Shown here in pieces: positions 53,481-62,523 of a DNA stretch of 64,000 nucleotides. Both the position numbers and the translations under genes were made by a program. Below the pieces are notes generated by a model that ran no database searches, was not told the origin of the DNA, and was given only the letters and a program-made list of their open reading frames with translations. The first letter of the stretch is position 1. The number at the start of each line of letters is the position of its first letter. This DNA is from Paraplanobispora takensis (lineage in GTDB: Bacteria; Actinomycetota; Actinomycetes; Streptosporangiales; Streptosporangiaceae), in contig NZ_BOOK01000017.1 of NCBI RefSeq assembly GCF_016863195.1, positions 1-64,000 of the forward strand, given 5' to 3'.

Positions 53481-55463
53481 TCAGCCGCCCAGCAGGCCCC
53501 GGCGCTCCAGCAGCGGCTCGATGCGCGGGTCACGGCCGCGGAAGTCGCGGAAGGCGTCCATCACGTCCTTGGAGCCGCCGACCGACAGCAGCGTGGACCG
53601 GAAGTGGTCGCCGTTCTCGCGGGTCAGGCCGCCGTTCTCCTTGAACCACTCGACGCTCTCGGCGTCCAGCACCTCGCTCCAGATGTAGGAGTAGTAGCCG
53701 GCGCTGTAGCCGCCCACGCCGCCGGAGAAGATGTGCGCGAAGTAGTTGGTCCTGTAGCGGGTGCGGACCTGCTCGAAGGCGATCCCGGCGCGCTCCAGGG
53801 CCGCGTTCTCGAAGGCCTCGGCGTCGGTGACGGTCTCGCCGGGGGCCAGCCGGTGCCAGGCCCAGTCCAGCAGGGCGGCGGCGAGATACTCCACCGTCGT
53901 GAAGCCCTGGTTGAACTTCTCGGCGGCCTTCATCTTCTCCAGCAGCTCCGCGGGCACCGGCTCGCCGGTCTCGTGGTGCTTGGCGAAGTTGGCCAGGACG
54001 GACGGCCAGGTCGCCCACATCTCGTTGACCTGCGAGGGATACTCCACGAAGTCGCGGGGGACCTCGGTGCCGGAGACCCGGGGGAAGCGCACGTCGGAGA
54101 ACAGGCCGTGCAGGGCGTGGCCGAACTCGTGGAAGGCGGTGTTGACCTCGTCGAAGGTCAGCAGGGTCGGGCCCTCGGCGGGCTTGGTGATGTTGAGGTT
54201 GTTCATCACCACGGGCCGCTCGCCGAACAGGTGGGACTGGTCGACGAGGTTGTTCATCCACGCGCCGCCGCGCTTGGTGGGCCGCGCGTAGGGGTCCAGC
54301 AGGAACAGGCCCAGCGGCGAGCCGTCGGCGTTGGACACCTCGTAGACCCGCACGTCGGGGTGATAGCCGGCCAGGTCGGGCCGGTCGGCGAAGGTGATGC
54401 CGTACAGCTCGGTGGCGGCGTGGAAGATGCCGTCCTTCACCACCCGGTCCAGCTCGAAGTAGGGGCGCAGCTCGGAGCTGTCGAAGTCGTAGCGGGCCTT
54501 GCGCACCTTCTCGGCGTAGAACGACCAGTCCCACGGCTCGATGGGGAAGCCGGCCTGCTCGCTCAGCGCCTCGGCCTCCCGGCGGGCGTTGGCCACCGCC
54601 GGGCCGGTCAGCTTGCCGAGCATCTCCTCGACGGCCCCGGTGGTCTTGGCCGTCTGGTCGGCGACGGTGTAGGCGGCGTGGTCCGGGTAACCGAGCAGGG
54701 CGGCGCGCTCGGCGCGCAGGGTCGCCATCCTGATCGCCAGCTCGAAGTTCTCCGGGGCGCGATTGACCGACAGCTCGTACAGCCTGCGCCGGGTCTCCCT
54801 GCTGGTCAGCTCGGCCAGGGCGGGCTGGTTGGTGAAGTTCAGCAGCGGCAGGACGTACTTGCCGTCCTTCTCGATCGCCTTGATGGCGCTCTCCGAGAGC
54901 CCGTCCAGCTCCGCGGGGTCCTCGACGACGAGCGCCGAGGCGGTGCTGGCCTTCAGCAGGTTCTGCGAGAAGGTCGTGCCGAGCGTGGACAGCTCCTCGT
55001 TGAGCTGCTTGAGCCGCTCCTGCTCGGACTCCGACAGGTCGGCGCCGGCCCGGATGAAGTCCACCCGGTACTTCTCCAGCAGCCAGGCCTCCTGCGGGTC
55101 CTCGGCGGAGACCTGCTTGATCCGCGCGTAGAGGGCGCGGTCGAGGTGGATGGCGTCGTTGTGCTTGGTGAGGCGGGGGGAGATCTCGGTCTCGATCTCC
55201 CTGATGCCGTCGGTCGCGTCCGAGGAGGCGATGCTGAAGAACACGGTCGCCACCCGCTTGAGGACCCGGCCCGAGCGCTCCAGGGCCTCGATGGTGTTGG
55301 CGAAGGTCGCCGGCTCGGGGTTGCCCGCGATCTCCGCCACCTCCCGCAGCTGCTCGGCCATGCCGTGCTCGAAGGCGGGCAGGTAGTGCTCCTCGCGGAT
55401 CTGCGCGAAGGGGGGCAGGCTGTAGGGCAGCGTGCTGGCTGCGAAGAAGGGATTGTCGGCCAC
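53481..55463 (-). CDS. M3-family metallopeptidase (Dcp/oligopeptidase A-like)
   Basis: The roughly 660-residue cytoplasmic zinc peptidase has the M3 motif FHEFGHALHGLFSD, with two His and downstream Glu as zinc ligands. C-terminal residues YRTNYFAHIFSGGVGGYSAGYYSYIWSEVLDAE carry substrate-binding Tyr and His. It cleaves short peptides, Dcp-type members releasing C-terminal dipeptides. GTG at 55463 gives VADNPFFAASTLPYSLPPFAQI, matching the family N-terminus, with GAGGAG 9 bases upstream; a frame open to 55604 is not needed. Confidence 0.94.
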   Translation of the reverse strand: MADNPFFAASTLPYSLPPFAQIREEHYLPAFEHGMAEQLREVAEIAGNPEPATFANTIEALERSGRVLKRVATVFFSIASSDATDGIREIETEISPRLTKHNDAIHLDRALYARIKQVSAEDPQEAWLLEKYRVDFIRAGADLSESEQERLKQLNEELSTLGTTFSQNLLKASTASALVVEDPAELDGLSESAIKAIEKDGKYVLPLLNFTNQPALAELTSRETRRRLYELSVNRAPENFELAIRMATLRAERAALLGYPDHAAYTVADQTAKTTGAVEEMLGKLTGPAVANARREAEALSEQAGFPIEPWDWSFYAEKVRKARYDFDSSELRPYFELDRVVKDGIFHAATELYGITFADRPDLAGYHPDVRVYEVSNADGSPLGLFLLDPYARPTKRGGAWMNNLVDQSHLFGERPVVMNNLNITKPAEGPTLLTFDEVNTAFHEFGHALHGLFSDVRFPRVSGTEVPRDFVEYPSQVNEMWATWPSVLANFAKHHETGEPVPAELLEKMKAAEKFNQGFTTVEYLAAALLDWAWHRLAPGETVTDAEAFENAALERAGIAFEQVRTRYRTNYFAHIFSGGVGGYSAGYYSYIWSEVLDAESVEWFKENGGLTRENGDHFRSTLLSVGGSKDVMDAFRDFRGRDPRIEPLLERRGLLGG

Positions 55464-55657
55464 GGTGCGGGCTCCTCTTATGCGAAGAATCTTCTGGATT
55501 GCCTTCTGGAGCAGCGTTACATAACGGGCCTCCGATAAGCACTCGGAAGGCTCCCGGTTCGCTTCGAGCCGACTGGCCGCCCCCGTTTTGGCCTTGGCCC
55601 TCAAGGTGGGCTATTCTTTCGGAGTCGCCAGGGAGGCCGCAGGGCAGCCCGGAGCGG

Positions 55658-55729
55658 TGGGGTATGGTGTAATTGGCAGCACGACTGATTCTGGTTCAGT
55701 TAGTCTAGGTTCGAGTCCTGGTACCCCAG
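55658..55729 (+). tRNA. tRNA-Gln (anticodon CTG)
   Basis: The 72-base cloverleaf has acceptor TGGGGTA/TACCCCA, anticodon stem ACTGA/TCAGT with loop TTCTGGT, T arm CTAGG-TTCGAGT-CCTGG (first T-stem pair offset by my reading) and discriminator G. CCA is not encoded. It is first of a three-tRNA group. Confidence 0.95.
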
Positions 55730-55789
55730 CGGTAACTCCTCCCGGAGTTGTCAGGATTCGGCTATGCCGAATCCGCCCCCAGTGTGCAG

Positions 55790-55862
55790 GGTCCCGTCGT
55801 CTAGTGGCCTAGGACGCCGCCCTCTCAAGGCGGTAACGCCGGTTCGAATCCGGTCGGGACTA
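55790..55862 (+). tRNA. tRNA-Glu (anticodon CTC), copy 1
   Basis: The 73-base cloverleaf has acceptor GGTCCCG/CGGGACT closing with a G-T pair, anticodon loop CTCTCAA in stem CCGCC/GGCGG, and T loop TTCGAAT. CCA follows directly at 55863-55865, so the 3' end is encoded. Confidence 0.95.
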
Positions 55863-55880
55863 CCAATCGCACACACGCAA

Positions 55881-55953
55881 GGCTCCGTCGTCTAGTGGCC
55901 TAGGACGCCGCCCTCTCAAGGCGGTAGCGCCGGTTCGAATCCGGTCGGGGCTA
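55881..55953 (+). tRNA. tRNA-Glu (anticodon CTC), copy 2
   Basis: This is nearly identical to copy 1 but has acceptor GGCTCCG/CGGGGCT: the third pair is C-G instead of T-A (compensatory) and the fourth is T-G. One variable-loop base differs. CCA is not encoded (CCT follows). Confidence 0.95.
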
Positions 55954-55961
55954 CCTTGCGG

Positions 55962-55997
55962 AACCCCCGGAAGCGCTCGCTTCCGGGGGTTTCCTGC
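55962..55997 (+). terminator. tRNA operon terminator
   Basis: AACCCCCGGAAG (55962-55973) pairs perfectly with CTTCCGGGGGTT (55980-55991), then tcctgc. It ends the tRNA transcript. Confidence 0.85.
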
Positions 55998-56060
55998 GTT
56001 TCCGGACCCCATCCCTCCGTCTCGGGCTCACTCCCTCGGCTGATTCCCGGGCTCCACCCC

Positions 56061-56109
56061 TTGACTGGATAGCTCTGCTGTCCAACTATTGGATAGCAAC
56101 ACTATCCAA
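56061..56109 (+). promoter_or_regulatory. Promoter and dyad operator of thioredoxin-fold gene
   Basis: TTGACT (56061-56066) and AACTAT (56084-56089) have a 17-base spacer, followed by the perfect dyad TTGGATAG-n5-CTATCCAA (56089-56109). A further CTGGATAG at 56065-56072 repeats one half-site 24 bases upstream. The dyad would block initiation, so a repressor is expected; none is adjacent. Confidence 0.75.
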
Positions 56110-56121
56110 GGAGGGGTCAAG

Positions 56122-57084
56122 ATGATCACTTTGCTGGCGGACGGCCGGGAGAGCACGGTCGAGGGCATGGTCGTCCCGCACGGCGTGACCGTCCTGGGCT
56201 GGGAGCGCAAGCCGCACGGCTGGTGCCGGGGCGACGCCTGCCTGCCCTCGTTCCGCGCCGCGGCGGCCGAGACCGGGCAGGGCGTGGATCTGGCGGCCTT
56301 CGCCGGGCTGCTCGGCCGGCCGGTGGTGGCCGACGAGGAGGAGGGGGTCGTCGCGGTCGGCGAGCCCGCCGGGACCGCCATGGACGTGGCGCCGGAGTTC
56401 GAGGAACTGACGCGGCTGCGCGGCCGCAAGGTGGCCCTGGTCTTCTGGGCCTCCTGGTGCGGCTGCCGCTACGACCTGCCCGCCTGGGACGAGCTCCACC
56501 GCGAGCTGTCCGGCCACGGTTTCAGCGTGCTCAGCGTCTCCCTGGACCGCGAGCCCGCCGACGCCCGCGAGTGGCTGGCCGGCACCGACCATCCGGCGGT
56601 GGTCGACGCCGACGGCCGCATCGCGGAGCTGTACAACGTGATCAACGTGCCGACCGTGGTCTGGGTCGACGAGGCCGGCCGCGTCGCCCGGCCGCAGGAC
56701 ACCATGACGGCCACCGACACCTTCCGCTCGATGAACGGCCTGTCCTCCGAGCGGGCCGTGGCGGCCCTGCGCCGGTGGGTGGTCGACGGCGAGGCCGGCA
56801 CGACCCTGCGCGAGCTGCGGGCCCCCACCGAGGACGAATGCCTGGCCCGCCTGCACGCGCGGATCGCGGCCTGGCTGCTGCGCTCGGGCCGTACGGCCGC
56901 CGCCGAGCGGCACCTGAGGACGGCCGCCGGCCTCGCCCCGCACGACCTGGCCATCCGCCGCGGGCTCCTGCCGCTGCGGGGCGTCGACCCGTTCGGCGAG
57001 GAGTACTTCGCCCTGCGCGAGGAGCTGGAGACCGCGGGCATCGCGATCTACCGTCCGCTCCCGGACTGGCAGGAGACCGCCTGA
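56122..57084 (+). CDS. TlpA/thioredoxin-fold protein with atypical Cys-Gly-Cys
   Basis: The 320-residue protein has an N-terminal module (about 1-95, including GWCRGDACLPSF) and a thioredoxin-like domain (about 100-240): VALVFWASWCGCRYDLPAWDEL, VLSVSLDREPADAREWL, and the cis-Pro loop NVPTVVWVDEAGRV. The normal CxxC is replaced by Cys-Gly-Cys. A helical C-terminal tail (about 250-320) resembles a short repeat pair. No signal peptide, so cytoplasmic. The redox role is inferred. ATG 56122 follows AAGGAGG. It is under a dyad-controlled promoter. Confidence 0.82.
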   Translation: MITLLADGRESTVEGMVVPHGVTVLGWERKPHGWCRGDACLPSFRAAAAETGQGVDLAAFAGLLGRPVVADEEEGVVAVGEPAGTAMDVAPEFEELTRLRGRKVALVFWASWCGCRYDLPAWDELHRELSGHGFSVLSVSLDREPADAREWLAGTDHPAVVDADGRIAELYNVINVPTVVWVDEAGRVARPQDTMTATDTFRSMNGLSSERAVAALRRWVVDGEAGTTLRELRAPTEDECLARLHARIAAWLLRSGRTAAAERHLRTAAGLAPHDLAIRRGLLPLRGVDPFGEEYFALREELETAGIAIYRPLPDWQETA

Positions 57085-57165
57085 CGACCCCGATCCCGAC
57101 CCCGATCCCGGCCCCGGGGCCGGCACGGCGAGGCGTCCGGCGCCGGGGCGAGACGGGCGGCCCGG

Positions 57166-58902
57166 TCAGTTCTCGTGGGAGCGGGCCTTGAACAGGGCGC
57201 GTTTGGCGGCCTTGCCGACCTGGCGGTCGGGGTGGGCCTTGGCGATGGCCTCCAGAAGCTCCTCCAGGTGCGGGTGGCGGACCTTCCAGATCACGTCCAG
57301 CAGGGGGATCAGCGTCGAGGCCGGGCCGATGTCGTCGAGGCTGCCGACGAACTCCGGGCGGCCGAGGCCGGCGGAGATGGTCAGCATGTCGAGGATCAGC
57401 CAGTGGGTGTCGGCCTGGGTGGGCGCGGGCACGTCGTCGACGCCGAGCTGGGCCAGGTGGGTCGCCGCGTAGGGGCGCAGGGACGGCTCGTCGAGGGCCT
57501 CGCGCCAGGCGGGCACGGCCGCCTCGCCGAGCGAGCCGACCACGCTGGCGGCCTGCACCCTGACCAGGGCGTCGGCGTCGTCCTCCGCCGCGGCCCGCAG
57601 CAGCTCCCCGGCGGCCTGGCCGGGCTCGCGCAGCTCCATCCAGGCGTCGAACTCGGCGTCCGCCTCCTCCTCGGGCAGCTCGGCGCTGAAGGCGAGCAGG
57701 TCCAGCGCCGTCATCGCGTCGATGGCGGGCCGGGCGTCCAGCTCGATGTCCTCCTCGTCCACGAGGTGGACGAGGCCCTCGGTGCCCAGCGGCGTCAGCC
57801 GTACGTGCTCGTGCTCGACCTCGACCATGCCGTAGCCGCACAGCCAGTCGAGCACCGGGTTCAGCGGGTCGCCGTAGCGCTTGGTCGCGGCCGCCCACGC
57901 CTCGGCGCCCAGGTCGTCGTATTCGGCGGCGGCCTCGGCCAGTTCGGAGCGGAGGTCGGCCAGGGACTTGGAGCCGCCGGCCAGCAGCACCCGCAGCAGC
58001 AGCGCCCGGGTCAGCCCGGACAGGGCGATCGTGGCCTCTTCGTCGTCGAGCTCGGGGTCGCCGTAGTCGATCGAGTGCAGGCCGGTCAGCCAGGCGTCGA
58101 GGACGTCGTCGTCGTCGTCGAAGGGCCACTCGGCGGCGTCGGGGTCGGCGCTGACGGTGTCCTCTCCCTCCGGCTGGAGGAAGTCGAGGTCGATGGCGAG
58201 GTTCCAGACGTTCCAGAGCGCGGGGACGGAGTCGGCCAGCGGGCCGCCGTCCGCGGCGGGCGGGGGGAAGCCCAGGGCGGCCACGGCCTCGGCGATCTCG
58301 GCGTCGGTGAGCAGGTTCTCCTCGCCCACCCGGCGCGCGGTGCCGACCCAGACCGCGAGGTCGCGGGCCTTGCCGATCAGCACCGACGCGCGGGCCGCCG
58401 CGGCCAGCTCGGAGTCCGGGCGCAGCCGGATCGTCGGCAGCGCGGCGAGCTCGTCGGCGAACGGCTCGAAGTCGCCCAGCCCCTCGACCTGGTCGTCGTC
58501 CTCGTCGTCGTAGTCGTCGTCCGAGACGGCGTCCTCCATCGCGTCGACGACGTCGTCCTCGATGCGGTCGAGTTCGGTGAGCAGGTCGCGCAGCGGGGAC
58601 GAGCCCTTGGCCAGCCGGTCCGTATCCGACAGGAAGGTCAGATAGGAGCGGACGGCGGGCACGATGCCCTCGGCCGCGGCCTCGGGGTCCTCCACCACCT
58701 GGGGCATCCGGTCGAGCAGGACCGCGCGCAGGTCGGCCGTCCTCCACCGGCCGGCGTCGTCGGAGGCGATGAGCCGGTGCCACAGGGCCACGGAGCCCAC
58801 GAGGCCTGAGTCGCTGCCGGGCGCGTTCTCCCGCGCCCAGAGGATGAATTCTTGGAGCAGGGGACGCAGTTCAGCCGCGGCTGCCTCGATGCGATCTGTC
58901 AC
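57166..58902 (-). CDS. Acidic protein of unknown function
   Basis: The 578-residue soluble protein is rich in Asp, Glu, Ala and Leu, with an Asp-run DDDYDDEDDD at about 128-137 and another at about 262-268. The middle (about 300-400) reads like a winged-helix pair (TRALLLRVLLAGG; YGMVEVEHEHVRLTPLG). The C-terminal third (about 430-578) has HEAT-like helices (VRVQAASVVGSLGEAAVPAWREAL; HPHLEELLEAIAKAHPDRQVGKAAKRALFKA). I do not recognise the family. Coding is certain from length and codon use. Confidence 0.85.
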   Translation of the reverse strand: MTDRIEAAAAELRPLLQEFILWARENAPGSDSGLVGSVALWHRLIASDDAGRWRTADLRAVLLDRMPQVVEDPEAAAEGIVPAVRSYLTFLSDTDRLAKGSSPLRDLLTELDRIEDDVVDAMEDAVSDDDYDDEDDDQVEGLGDFEPFADELAALPTIRLRPDSELAAAARASVLIGKARDLAVWVGTARRVGEENLLTDAEIAEAVAALGFPPPAADGGPLADSVPALWNVWNLAIDLDFLQPEGEDTVSADPDAAEWPFDDDDDVLDAWLTGLHSIDYGDPELDDEEATIALSGLTRALLLRVLLAGGSKSLADLRSELAEAAAEYDDLGAEAWAAATKRYGDPLNPVLDWLCGYGMVEVEHEHVRLTPLGTEGLVHLVDEEDIELDARPAIDAMTALDLLAFSAELPEEEADAEFDAWMELREPGQAAGELLRAAAEDDADALVRVQAASVVGSLGEAAVPAWREALDEPSLRPYAATHLAQLGVDDVPAPTQADTHWLILDMLTISAGLGRPEFVGSLDDIGPASTLIPLLDVIWKVRHPHLEELLEAIAKAHPDRQVGKAAKRALFKARSHEN

Positions 58903-58967
58903 CCGCCCAGCCTAGGGGCCCGCAGGGGTCCTTGCCTCCCGATATCGAACGGCTCGCCCGGATGGGC

Positions 58968-59684
58968 TCAGCCGTTGCGGCGCATCGACTCGGTGATCCG
59001 CTCGGCGGCGGCGACCACGGGGGCGGCGTGCATGCGGCCGGGGGTCCGGGTGAGGCGCTCGATCGGCCCGGAGACCGAGATGGCGGCGACGACCTTGCCG
59101 CCGGTGCCCCGGATCGGCGCCGAGACGCTGGCCACCCCCTGCTCGCGCTCGCCGACGCTGTGGGCCCAGCCCCGGCGCCGGACGCTGGACAGCGTGGCCG
59201 CGGTGAACTTGGCGCCGCGCAGGCCGCGGTGCAGGCGGTCGGGCTCCTCCCAGGCCAGCAGGATCTGCGCGGCCGAGCCGGCGAACATCGGCAGCGCCGA
59301 ACCGACCGGCACGGTGTCGCGCAGCCCGCTGGCGCGCTCGGCGGCGGCCACGCACACGCGCTCGTCGCCCTGGCGCCGGTAAAGTTGTGCACTTTCTCCG
59401 GTCATGTCCCTGAGCTGGGTCAAGATCGGCGCGGCGACGGCCAGCAGCCGGTCCTCGCCGGCCGCCGTGGACAGCTCCGACAGCCGCGGTCCCAGTACGA
59501 ACCGGCCCTGCGTGTCGCGGGAGACGATGCGGTGATGCTCGAGCGCGACCGCCAGCCGGTGGGCCGTGGGACGCGCCAGACCGGTCGCCTGGACGAGTTG
59601 CGCCAGGGAAGCCGGGCCGGCCTCGAGTGCGTTGAGCACGAGAACGGCCTTGTCGAGTACGCCGACTCCGCTAGAGTTGTCCAT
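58968..59684 (-). CDS. ndgR: IclR-family regulator divergent from leuCD
   Basis: The 238-residue protein has an N-terminal winged helix (about 8-65: LDKAVLVLNALEAGPASLAQLVQATGLARPTAHRLAVAL) and an IclR effector domain (about 80-236). Its place divergent from leuCD matches NdgR/AreB/LtbR of other actinobacteria, which bind the leuC promoter and affect leucine and nitrogen metabolism; the symbol is given on that basis. ATG 59684 starts the family sequence (DNSSGVGVLDKA). The 97-base spacer to leuC holds a GTCTCG-N6-GAGA element. Confidence 0.88.
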   Translation of the reverse strand: MDNSSGVGVLDKAVLVLNALEAGPASLAQLVQATGLARPTAHRLAVALEHHRIVSRDTQGRFVLGPRLSELSTAAGEDRLLAVAAPILTQLRDMTGESAQLYRRQGDERVCVAAAERASGLRDTVPVGSALPMFAGSAAQILLAWEEPDRLHRGLRGAKFTAATLSSVRRRGWAHSVGEREQGVASVSAPIRGTGGKVVAAISVSGPIERLTRTPGRMHAAPVVAAAERITESMRRNG

Positions 59685-59698
59685 ACACCGATACTGCC

Positions 59699-59714
59699 GT
59701 CTCGACATATGAGA
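59699..59714 (+). promoter_or_regulatory. leuC promoter element, GTCTCG-N6-GAGA
   Basis: GTCTCG (59699-59704), ACATAT (59705-59710) and GAGA (59711-59714) match the arrangement before cimA and ilvB. It lies between the IclR gene and leuC, a likely operator for that regulator. Confidence 0.55.
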
Positions 59715-59781
59715 AAGCAAGTCGGAGCCGTGCCGATGCGACGAAGCGCCGCGCACGGATAAGGGATCGCGAGGAGGCGAC

Positions 59782-61161
59782 ATGGGCCGCACGCTGGCGG
59801 AGAAGGTCTGGGAGCAGCACGTCGTGCGACGTGCCGAGGGAGAACCCGACCTGCTCTACATCGACCTTCACCTCGTCCACGAGGTGACCAGCCCGCAGGC
59901 GTTCGACGGCCTGCGCATGGCGGGGCGCAAGGTGCGGCGGCCGGACCTCACCATCGCCACCGAGGACCACAACGTGCCGACCGTGCTCGGCCCGATCTCC
60001 GACCCGGTCTCCAAGACCCAGGTCGAGACGCTGCGCAAGAACTGCGCGGAGTTCGGCGTCCGGCTGCACCCCATGGGTGACGCGGGCCAGGGCGTCGTGC
60101 ACATCATCGGGCCGCAGTTCGGCCTCACCCAGCCCGGCATGACCATCGTGTGTGGGGATTCTCACACCTCCACCCACGGGGCCTTCGGCGGCATCGCCTT
60201 CGGCATCGGCACCTCCGAGGTGGAGCACGTGCTGGCCACCCAGACGCTGCCCGCCTACCGGCCCAAGACGATGGCCATCGAGGTCTCCGGGGAGCTGCCG
60301 ACCGGCGTCACCGCCAAGGACCTGATCCTGGCGATCATCGCCAAGATCGGCACCGGCGGCGGCCAGGGCTACATCGTCGAGTACCGCGGCGAGGCCGTCC
60401 GCAAGCTCTCCATGGAGGGCCGGATGACCGTCTGCAACATGTCCATCGAGGCCGGCGCCCGGGCGGGCATGATCGCTCCGGACGAGACCACCTTCGAGTA
60501 CCTCAAGGGCCGCCCCCACGCGCCGACCGGCGCCGCCTGGGACGCCGCGGTCGAGTACTGGAAGTCGCTGACGACCGACGCCGACGCCGTCTTCGACACC
60601 GTCGTGGAGATCGACGCCTCGACGCTGACCCCGTTCGTCACCTGGGGGACCAACCCCGGCCAGGGTGCTCCGCTGGGGACGGCCGTGCCGGTCCCCGAGG
60701 AGACCGACGACCCGGCCGCCGCCCGCCGCGCGCTGGAGTACATGGGGCTGACCGCGGGCACCCCGCTGCGCGAGATCGCGGTGGACACGGTCTTCGTCGG
60801 CTCCTGCACCAACGGCCGCCTGGAGGACCTGCGGGCCGCCGCCGAGGTGCTGCGCGGGCGCAAGGTCGTCACCCGCACGCTGATCGTCCCCGGCTCGATG
60901 CTGGTCAAGCTCCAGGCCGAGCAGGAGGGTCTGCACGAGGTGTTCAAGGCCGCGGGCGCCGAGTGGCGCGAGGCGGGCTGCTCGATGTGCCTGGGGATGA
61001 ACCCCGACACCCTCGCCCCCGGCGAGCGCAGCGCCTCGACCTCCAACCGCAACTTCGAGGGGCGCCAGGGCAAGGGCGGCCGCACCCACCTGGTGTCGCC
61101 CGCCGTCGCCGCCGCCACCGCCGTCACCGGCAAACTGACCGCCCCCGCCGACCTGGCCTAG
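59782..61161 (+). CDS. leuC: 3-isopropylmalate dehydratase large subunit
   Basis: The 459-residue aconitase-family large subunit isomerises 2- to 3-isopropylmalate with LeuD and also citramalate to methylmalate. The 4Fe-4S ligands are the Cys in [10 protein letters not shown] and the pair in [24 protein letters not shown] and the N-terminal [12 protein letters not shown] are typical. GAGGAGG stands 5 bases before ATG 59782. It is first gene of leuCD, divergent from the IclR regulator. I found no leader peptide here, in contrast to ilvB, leuB and cimA. Confidence 0.97.
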   Translation: MGRTLAEKVWEQHVVRRAEGEPDLLYIDLHLVHEVTSPQAFDGLRMAGRKVRRPDLTIATEDHNVPTVLGPISDPVSKTQVETLRKNCAEFGVRLHPMGDAGQGVVHIIGPQFGLTQPGMTIVCGDSHTSTHGAFGGIAFGIGTSEVEHVLATQTLPAYRPKTMAIEVSGELPTGVTAKDLILAIIAKIGTGGGQGYIVEYRGEAVRKLSMEGRMTVCNMSIEAGARAGMIAPDETTFEYLKGRPHAPTGAAWDAAVEYWKSLTTDADAVFDTVVEIDASTLTPFVTWGTNPGQGAPLGTAVPVPEETDDPAAARRALEYMGLTAGTPLREIAVDTVFVGSCTNGRLEDLRAAAEVLRGRKVVTRTLIVPGSMLVKLQAEQEGLHEVFKAAGAEWREAGCSMCLGMNPDTLAPGERSASTSNRNFEGRQGKGGRTHLVSPAVAAATAVTGKLTAPADLA

Positions 61162-61172
61162 GAGACCTGACG

Positions 61173-61760
61173 ATGGAAGCCTTTACCACCCACACCGGCC
61201 GGGTCGTGCCGCTGCGCCGCAGCAACGTCGACACCGACCAGATCATCCCGGCCGTCTGGCTCAAGCAGGTCAGCCGTACCGGCTTCGAGAAGGGCCTGTT
61301 CTCCGCCTGGCGCGAGGACCCCGGCTTCGTGCTGAACCAGCCCGCCTACCAGGGCGCCTCGATCCTGGTCTCCGGCCCCGACTTCGGCACCGGCTCCTCG
61401 CGCGAGCACGCCGTGTGGGCCCTGCAGCAGTACGGCTTCCGCGTCGTGATCGCGGCGCGGTTCGGCGACATCTTCCGCAACAACTCCACCAAGATGGGGC
61501 TGCTCCCGGTCGTCCTGCCCGCCGAGACCGTCGAGGCCCTGCAGTCGGCCGCCGAGGCCGACCCCGCCCTGGAGGTCACCGTCGACCTGGGCGAGCGCCG
61601 GGTCGTCTGGGCGGGGGAGAGCGCCGGGTTCGAGATCGACGACTACACGCGCTGGCGGCTGATGGAGGGCCTGGACGACATCGGGCTGACCCTGCGCAAC
61701 GCGGACGACATCGCGGCATACGAGAATGGTCGGCAGTCATGGCTGCCGACGACCGTCTGA
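61173..61760 (+). CDS. leuD: 3-isopropylmalate dehydratase small subunit
   Basis: The 195-residue swivel-domain subunit that completes the LeuCD active site. Signatures are [42 protein letters not shown] and [17 protein letters not shown]. It begins 11 bases after leuC. The next small ORF overlaps its end by 22 bases, so the transcript probably continues. Confidence 0.97.
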   Translation: MEAFTTHTGRVVPLRRSNVDTDQIIPAVWLKQVSRTGFEKGLFSAWREDPGFVLNQPAYQGASILVSGPDFGTGSSREHAVWALQQYGFRVVIAARFGDIFRNNSTKMGLLPVVLPAETVEALQSAAEADPALEVTVDLGERRVVWAGESAGFEIDDYTRWRLMEGLDDIGLTLRNADDIAAYENGRQSWLPTTV

Positions 61761-61993
61761 CACGTTCAGAAGAGGATCTGGCGCGGCGGTTGCGCGAGGC
61801 GCACCGCCGCGTCCGCGCGCTGTCCGTCGCCCCGGAGGTGAGGCAGCGCCTGCACCGGCGCCTGCTGGGCATCTGCGACCTGTCCAAGCGCGACCTCGAG
61901 CACGCCGCCACCCGCCTGGATTCGTTCCTTTTGGAGGTCGATGTCCTGGTTTCGGACACGCGGAGTGCTGGAAATATTGCGGAAGGTGATTGA
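61739..61993 (+). CDS. Small helical protein overlapping leuD
   Basis: The 84-residue ORF overlaps the last 22 bases of leuD in another frame. It is highly charged and helical: [21 protein letters not shown], then [24 protein letters not shown] and [12 protein letters not shown]. The middle reads like a coiled coil. I do not know its family. Position between leuD and HU suggests conservation with this gene pair. Overlap and GC-rich third positions support coding. Confidence 0.7.
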   Translation: MAADDRLTRSEEDLARRLREAHRRVRALSVAPEVRQRLHRRLLGICDLSKRDLEHAATRLDSFLLEVDVLVSDTRSAGNIAEGD

Positions 61994-62136
61994 GTCGCAC
62001 GCTTCTGTCCCCTAATTTCAAGCGGGTAAGGGGTTTCTCGCTCCGCCAGAGACCCTGCCGCGACACATCGGGTGAGACGGGCTTTCTTTTCCCGGGCCCA
62101 CTCCCGTACATCTGCAACAAGGGGAGCGCAACCTTC

Positions 62137-62433
62137 ATGAACAAGAAAGAACTCGTCGACGCCATCGCGGGTCGGGTGGGCGACAGGAAGACGGCCACCG
62201 AGGCCGTGAACGCGGTGCTGGACGCCATCCAGAGCGCCGTCGCCGGTGGCGACAAGGTCTCCATCACGGGCTTCGGCGCCTTCGAGATGGTGCACAAGCC
62301 GGCCCGCACGGCCAGGAACCCTTCGACCGGCGCCGAGATCAAGGTGGCCGAGAGCTGGGCGCCGAAGTTCCGCCCGGGCTCCGACTTCAAGGACCTGGTC
62401 AACGAGGGCGGCAAGAAGGCCGCCAAGAAGTAG
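62137..62433 (+). CDS. HU-family DNA-binding protein
   Basis: The 98-residue histone-like dimer subunit bends and compacts DNA. Family pattern: MNKKELVDAIAGRVGDRKTA, SITGFGAFEMVHKPARTARNPSTGAEIKV with the Pro at the beta-arm tip, and FRPGSDFKDLVN. The tail is short (GGKKAAKK), so this is the plain HU type rather than the form with a long Lys-rich extension. ATG 62137 follows AAGGGGAG. The upstream 143 bases have a small CCCCT/AGGGG stem near 62010-62034. It is followed by a terminator. Confidence 0.96.
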   Translation: MNKKELVDAIAGRVGDRKTATEAVNAVLDAIQSAVAGGDKVSITGFGAFEMVHKPARTARNPSTGAEIKVAESWAPKFRPGSDFKDLVNEGGKKAAKK

Positions 62434-62447
62434 GCCTTTCGCGCAGG

Positions 62448-62476
62448 CGCCCGGATCCCCGCAGCGGGTCCGGGCG
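62448..62476. terminator. Hairpin after HU gene
   Basis: CGCCCGGA (62448-62455) pairs with TCCGGGCG (62469-62476), with inner CCC/GGG pairing, between convergent HU and the small beta-barrel gene. Confidence 0.65.
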
Positions 62477-62523
62477 TCTCGCGTGTGCGGGGCCCGGCGG
62501 GCGGCGGGACGCGGCCGGAGGGC

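Noticed and set aside
59685-59781. Leader peptide before leuC
   Set aside because: No short ORF with branched-chain codons or attenuator hairpin is present in the 97-base spacer; only a possible operator.
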